DNA from: JAFIEN01 sp051859505 | GTDB taxonomy: Bacteria > Pseudomonadota > Alphaproteobacteria > Rhodobacterales > Rhodobacteraceae | Assembly: GCA_051859505.1 (NCBI GenBank) | Contig: JBHYFN010000051.1 | Location: 1-26,646 of the forward strand | DNA: 26,646 nucleotides | Direction of reading: 5' to 3' | Shown here: one piece after another, positions 24,089 to 26,646 of the stretch | How positions within the stretch are numbered: the first letter of the stretch is position 1 | How the letters are laid out: each line of letters begins with the position of its first letter | Notes under the pieces: generated by a model | Seen by the model: the letters and a program-made list of their open reading frames with translations, nothing else | What the model was told of the DNA's origin: nothing | Database searches by the model: none | Program-made: the position numbers and the translations under genes

Positions 24089-24112
24089 GGGGGGCGGTGC
24101 GCGCCGCCCCCC
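24089..24112 (+). terminator. GC-rich hairpin after the polyamine-type binding-protein gene
   Basis: A perfect 9-base-pair stem (GGGGGGCGG 24089-24097 with CCGCCCCCC 24104-24112), a 6-base loop, then TTTCGCTT. It lies between the binding-protein gene and the first permease gene. As in the sugar operon, it probably attenuates transcription or stabilises the upstream message. Confidence 0.78.
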
Positions 24113-24133
24113 TTTCGCTTCGGAGCCTGACGC

Positions 24134-25405
24134 ATGGCGGCACTGACCGGCCCAAGGATCACCGCAACCGGCGACATCGAATTGTCGGAAGCCGAAAAGG
24201 GCAATGCCCGGCGCGAATTGCGCCGCAATCGCCTGATGGCCTTCCTGCTTGTGTCGCCGCTTCTGGTGTTCCTGCTGTTCGCCTTCGTGGCCCCCATCGC
24301 CACGATGCTGTTCCGGTCCGTCCACAGCCCCACCGCCGCGGGGCTGATCCCGATCACCCAAGAGGCGCTGGCCGATTGGGACGGGCAGGACCTGCCCCCG
24401 CCCGAGGCCATCGCCGCCTTTGCCGGCGAGTTGCAGACCCTTTTCTCCGCGCGCGAATCCGGCCGTCTGGCGGAAGAGATCAACCGCATCCTTCCCGGCT
24501 CTTCCAGCCTGATCCAGAGCACCGGCCGCGCCCTTGGCGGGTTCGAGGCCGAAGAGCTTGCCGCCGAGGGTGCCGCGATCCTGACCGGCATCAACCCCGG
24601 CTGGGGCGAGGGCGCGATCTGGCGGGCGCTGCAGGAATCGGGGCGGGTCTATACCGACCGCTTTTTCCTGACCGCGCTGGACCTTGAACGCGGGGAGGAG
24701 GGCCGGATCCAGCAACGCGAAAGCGCGCGGATCTATATCAAGCTCTATCTCAAGACGCTGAAGATGGCGCTGATCATCACGGTGATGACGCTGATCCTTG
24801 GCTATCCGCTGGCCTTCTACCTGGCGCATCTGCCCAGCCGGAAGGCGAATATCCTGATCATATTCGTCCTGCTGCCGTTCTGGACCTCGCTTCTGGTGCG
24901 CACCACGGCCTGGATCGCGCTGTTGCAGACGAACGGCGTGATCAACTCCACGCTGATGGCGACGGGCCTGCGGGCGACGCCGATCGAGATGCTTTACACC
25001 GAGTTTTCCACCATCGTGGCGATGACCCATATCCTTCTGCCCTTCATGATCCTGCCGCTTTACTCGGTGATGAAGGGGATCGACCCAAGCTTCATGCGGG
25101 CCGCCATGTCGATGGGGGCGATGCCCTTGCGGGCCTTCTGGTCGGTCTATCTGCCCAACACGCTGCCGGGGCTTTCGGCGGGGGCGCTTCTCGTCTTCAT
25201 CATCTCGGTCGGGTATTACATCACGCCCGCGCTGGTGGGGGGGACGCAGGGGCAGATGATCTCGAACATCATCGCCTTCCACATGCAGCAGTCGAACAAC
25301 TGGGGGCTGGCGGCGGCGCTGGGATCGCTGCTGCTGGCGCTGATCCTGGTGCTTTACTACGTCTTCGACCGGCTCTTCGGGTCGGCCAACATCAAGCTGG
25401 GGTAG
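24134..25405 (+). CDS. Polyamine-type ABC transporter permease 1 (PotB-like), with enlarged periplasmic loop
   Basis: 423 residues, well above the roughly 280-310 of classical PotB. Residues 33-60 are the first membrane segment (MAFLLVSPLLVFLLFAFVAP). Residues about 61-205 form a long, mainly helical, charged periplasmic segment before the second membrane helix (KMALIITVMTLILGYPLAFY, 210-229). The core then has the usual helices and a coupling loop, RAAMSMGAMPLRAFWSVYLP. A GGAG motif lies 12 bases before the ATG. The membrane core pairs with the next permease. The extra domain may contact the binding protein; permeases of this size are known in rhizobial and rhodobacterial systems, so it is probably a subfamily trait. 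Confidence 0.9.
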   Translation: MAALTGPRITATGDIELSEAEKGNARRELRRNRLMAFLLVSPLLVFLLFAFVAPIATMLFRSVHSPTAAGLIPITQEALADWDGQDLPPPEAIAAFAGELQTLFSARESGRLAEEINRILPGSSSLIQSTGRALGGFEAEELAAEGAAILTGINPGWGEGAIWRALQESGRVYTDRFFLTALDLERGEEGRIQQRESARIYIKLYLKTLKMALIITVMTLILGYPLAFYLAHLPSRKANILIIFVLLPFWTSLLVRTTAWIALLQTNGVINSTLMATGLRATPIEMLYTEFSTIVAMTHILLPFMILPLYSVMKGIDPSFMRAAMSMGAMPLRAFWSVYLPNTLPGLSAGALLVFIISVGYYITPALVGGTQGQMISNIIAFHMQQSNNWGLAAALGSLLLALILVLYYVFDRLFGSANIKLG

Positions 25406-25409
25406 GCAG

Positions 25410-26267
25410 ATGTTCCGCGAATGGCCCGCCTATTTCACCTTCTGGCACAAGGCCGGCGCGCTGGCCCTGTCGGGTTTCGCGCGGCTGGTGCTGTTCTTCC
25501 TGATCCTGCCGATCCTCGTGATCGTGCCGCTCTCGTTCAATACCGAACCGTTCTTCTCCTTCACCGCCGGGATGCTGCGGCTTGACCCCGAGGCCTATTC
25601 GCTCCGCTGGTATGCCGAGATCGTCAACAACCCCAACTGGATGCTGGCGATCCGCAACAGCTTTGTCATCGGCATCGCCGCCACGATCATCGCCACCACC
25701 CTGGGCACGCTGGCCGCCGTGGGGATGACCAGCCCCTACATGCCCGCGAAACGGCTGATCATGGCGCTGATGCTGTCGCCGATGATCGTGCCGGTCATCA
25801 TCATGGCGGCGGGGATGTTCTTCTTCTACACCCGCTACAACCTTGCCGGCACCTATTTCGGCATCATCATGGCCCATGCCGCCCTTGGCATCCCCTTCGT
25901 GATGATCTCGGTCACGGCCACGCTCGCGGGCTTTGACCGGTCGCTCTATCAGGCCGGTCAGGGCCTTGGCGCGCCGCCCGTTCGGGCCTTCATGGACATC
26001 ACCGTGCCGCTGATCCGGCCCGGCGTGATCTCGGGCGCGCTCTTTGCCTTCGTCACCTCTTTCGACGAGGTGGTGATCGTCATCTTCCTTGCCGGCCCCG
26101 GCCAGCGGACGATCCCGCGCCAGATGTTCGCGGGGCTGCGCGAGCAGATCAACCCGACGATCCTTGCCGTGGCGACGCTGCTGATCCTTGTGTCGGTCCT
26201 GTTCCTGATCTCGCTCGAGCTTTTGCGGCGGCGGTCGGAGCGGCTGCGCGGGGTGGTCGAGCACTGA
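25410..26267 (+). CDS. Polyamine-type ABC transporter permease 2 (PotC-like)
   Basis: 285 residues, starting 4 bases after the previous stop. About six membrane segments are seen, the first at residues 20-45 (GFARLVLFFLILPILVIVPL). The coupling loop reads YQAGQGLGAPPVRAFMDITV, as in PotC. It completes the importer. Four bases after its stop the ACR3-like gene begins, so transcription may continue into it. Confidence 0.9.
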   Translation: MFREWPAYFTFWHKAGALALSGFARLVLFFLILPILVIVPLSFNTEPFFSFTAGMLRLDPEAYSLRWYAEIVNNPNWMLAIRNSFVIGIAATIIATTLGTLAAVGMTSPYMPAKRLIMALMLSPMIVPVIIMAAGMFFFYTRYNLAGTYFGIIMAHAALGIPFVMISVTATLAGFDRSLYQAGQGLGAPPVRAFMDITVPLIRPGVISGALFAFVTSFDEVVIVIFLAGPGQRTIPRQMFAGLREQINPTILAVATLLILVSVLFLISLELLRRRSERLRGVVEH

Positions 26268-26271
26268 TCGA

Positions 26272-26646
26272 ATGTCGGTCTTCGAACGCTACCTGACCCT
26301 CTGGGTCTTTCTCTGCATCGTCGCGGGCATCCTTCTGGGCAATCTTGCGCCGGGGCTGGTGGGCGCGATGGCGGGGCTGGAATATGCCTCGGTCAACCTT
26401 GTCGTCGCGGTGCTGATCTGGGCGATGGTCTATCCGATGATGGTCGCGGTGGATTTCCGCGCGCTGAAGGACGTGGGCAAAAGGCCCAAGGGCCTGATCA
26501 TCACGCTGACGGTCAACTGGCTGATCAAGCCCTTTACCATGGCCGCTTTGGGCGTGCTGTTTTTCCACCATGTCTTTGCGGACCTGATCGACCCGGCGGA
26601 TGCGGGGCAATATATCGCGGGGCTGATCCTTCTGGGCGCGGCCCCC
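26272..26646 (+). CDS. acr3: ACR3-family arsenite efflux permease, 5' part (truncated by window end)
   Basis: The first 125 residues, open to the window end. MSVFERYLTLWVFLCIVAGI, VLIWAMVYPMMVAVDF, NWLIKPFTMAALG and QYIAGLILLGAAP match the N-terminal four helices of ACR3 arsenite transporters. The diagnostic Cys of the APCTAM motif would come directly after the last visible codon and cannot be checked. ACR3 exports arsenite through the cytoplasmic membrane using the proton gradient. It has no good ribosome site and begins 4 bases after the permease stop, suggesting translational coupling. No arsR or arsC is visible here; they may follow. A bile-acid/sodium symporter relative is the alternative. 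Confidence 0.87.
   Translation, partial: MSVFERYLTLWVFLCIVAGILLGNLAPGLVGAMAGLEYASVNLVVAVLIWAMVYPMMVAVDFRALKDVGKRPKGLIITLTVNWLIKPFTMAALGVLFFHHVFADLIDPADAGQYIAGLILLGAAP

Noticed and set aside
1..26646. CRISPR arrays, tRNA/rRNA genes, insertion sequences, toxin-antitoxin or phage genes
   Set aside because: I looked for regularly spaced repeats, tRNA-like cloverleaf sequences and transposase or integrase motifs on both strands and saw none.

Overview
The window is about 26.6 kb of very GC-rich DNA with tightly packed, often overlapping genes. Codon use, gene content and protein style point to an alphaproteobacterium of the Rhodobacterales (Rhodobacter/Paracoccus-like); this is inference from the sequence, not a database match. 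I see no rRNA, tRNA, CRISPR array, transposase or integrase.

Region A (1-7021) looks like a phosphorus-scavenging locus. It opens with the 3' end of phnM, the C-P lyase pathway diphosphatase. A minus-strand PHP-domain hydrolase (545-1960) faces away from a plus-strand operon (2286-7021): a Tat-type solute-binding protein, two permeases, an ATPase and a cytoplasmic glycerophosphodiester phosphodiesterase. The operon genes overlap or lie 3 bases apart. The shared upstream region carries a near-consensus Pho box (2080-2097). I infer uptake and hydrolysis of an organophosphorus ester under PhoB control. The substrate is not known.

Region B (7144-13143) is a surface-glycan block: a NeuD/PglD-type N-acetyltransferase, a GT4-like glycosyltransferase with N-terminal repeats, a DegT-family sugar aminotransferase, and a glycosyltransferase fused to a rhamnan-synthesis (RgpF-like) domain. 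The aminotransferase and acetyltransferase together suggest an N-acetylated 4-amino-deoxy sugar.

Region C (13384-21716) is a sugar or polyol catabolic operon. It has a MurR/RpiR regulator, an SDR dehydrogenase, a Gfo/Idh/MocA oxidoreductase, a xylose-isomerase-like TIM barrel protein, and a complete ribose-type ABC importer (binding protein, double ATPase, two permeases). There is no kinase, and the regulator's SIS domain lacks the usual phosphosugar Ser loop, so the pathway probably acts on unphosphorylated sugar.

Region D (21847-26267) is a polyamine-type ABC importer (ATPase, binding protein, two permeases). Four bases after it begins an ACR3 arsenite efflux permease, which is cut off by the window edge (26272-26646).

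GC-rich hairpins lie just after the binding-protein genes of regions C and D, but not after that of region A.
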